Assembly (NCBI GenBank): GCA_034437895.1
Contig: DAOTTO010000424.1
Coordinates: forward strand, 1 to 6,827
Length of the DNA stretch: 6,827 nucleotides
DNA from: JANRLJ01 sp034437895
GTDB taxonomy: Bacteria; Chloroflexota; Anaerolineae; Aggregatilineales; Phototrophicaceae
Direction of reading: 5' to 3'
Part shown: positions 6,612-6,827 of the stretch, one piece after another
How the letters are laid out: every line of letters starts with the position of its first letter
Numbering within the stretch: the stretch's first letter is position 1
Made by a program: the position numbers and the translations under genes
The notes under the pieces: model-generated
The model's database searches: none
Told to the model about the DNA's origin: nothing
The model's input: the letters and a program-made list of their open reading frames with translations, nothing else

Positions 6612-6827
6612 AAGCAGGGTTGGGGTGAAGGGCGAGGCGGAAAAAGCATCGACCAAAGCGGAGAACATGGAATAGCCGTGTTTGCAAGCCGTCGAAAGAT
6701 AGCTACGGACGGCGCAGAATACCAGCGCCCCGTGGAAGGTGCGGAAGCACCCAGACACTTTTTGCTTCACCTTCATCATGCGAAGATCACGTTCCGCCAG
6801 ATTATTGTCGAAGGGAACAATGAAGTT
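6595..6827 (-). mobile_element. IS66-family insertion sequence, 3' end of the element (partial)
   Basis: The last 233 bases are the terminal part of an insertion sequence that has landed inside the kinase–ATPase gene. Evidence is the IS66 transposase C-terminus on the minus strand, running outward to within eight bases of a GTAA terminus, and the abrupt end of the host gene's homology at the same point. The remainder of the element, including most of the transposase gene and any accessory orfs, lies beyond the window. Confidence 0.8.
6603..6827 (-). CDS. IS66-family transposase, C-terminal 74 residues (5' partial)
   Basis: DDE-type transposase that cuts and joins IS66 ends. The visible fragment opens with NFIVPFDNNLAERDLRMMKV, the hallmark block of IS66 TnpC. 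The glutamate in NLAERD (residue 12 of the fragment) is the third catalytic acid. It continues with KQKVSGCFRTFHGALVFCAVRSYLS, the conserved C-terminal region, and ends with TGA at complement 6603–6605, inside the terminal repeat. The reading frame is intact as far as can be seen. The N-terminal and central parts are outside the window, so activity cannot be judged. Confidence 0.88.
   Translation of the reverse strand, partial: NFIVPFDNNLAERDLRMMKVKQKVSGCFRTFHGALVFCAVRSYLSTACKHGYSMFSALVDAFSASPFTPTLLHP

Noticed and set aside
1..6827. CRISPR array or tandem repeat array
   Set aside because: No regularly spaced repeats of 20–40 bases were seen anywhere in the window.

Overview
The window looks like a piece of a Chloroflexota-type bacterial chromosome. 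This rests on the Ser/Thr kinase–AAA ATPase–helical-repeat architecture of the last gene and on the style of the ZIP transporter and OmpR/HisKA pair. It is inferred from family knowledge only; base composition is roughly balanced and no 16S or other marker is present. The striking feature is gene decay: of the six protein families recognisable besides the transposase, only the sensor histidine kinase is complete and intact within the window.

Left part (1–2349): an unrecognised leader (1–232) carries a plausible promoter with an 11-bp-spaced direct repeat. It is followed by an OmpR-family response regulator (233–928) whose reading frame is cut by a TAG codon at 698–700, exactly where the winged-helix DNA-binding domain begins. 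Two bases further on is a full-length HAMP/HisKA/HATPase sensor kinase (931–2349).

Middle (2353–3142, minus strand): a ZIP-family metal transporter converges on the kinase. It is broken twice: a frameshift near 2965–2979 that looks like a short deletion between direct repeats, and an in-frame TGA at 2416–2418 near the C-terminus. Further right on the minus strand, 3340–3721 is a chimera. The first ~37 residues of a TIR domain are joined, out of frame, to the C-terminal part of a ferric-reductase-like haem membrane domain, so an internal deletion has apparently fused two unrelated genes.

Right part (3722–6827): a 385-bp intergenic stretch contains a nested inverted repeat (3854–3914) and a reasonable promoter. 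It leads into a large protein with an N-terminal Ser/Thr kinase, an AAA-type signalling ATPase and a helical-repeat region (4107 onward). After 829 codons this gene is interrupted by the end of an IS66-family insertion sequence (terminus at 6595, starting GTAA), whose transposase C-terminus runs on the minus strand off the window edge.

Functionally, the two-component system, ZIP transporter and ferric-reductase remnant suggest a former metal-homeostasis neighbourhood, with the TIR fragment and kinase–ATPase as accessory signalling genes; this is inference. AT-rich 11-bp-spaced repeats before the regulator, before the ZIP gene and before the kinase gene could be binding sites for an OmpR-type regulator, possibly the broken one encoded here. 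I did not find a convincing undescribed system. The best leads are the recoding-or-decay question for the amber codon, the shared 11-bp repeats, and the nested inverted repeat.
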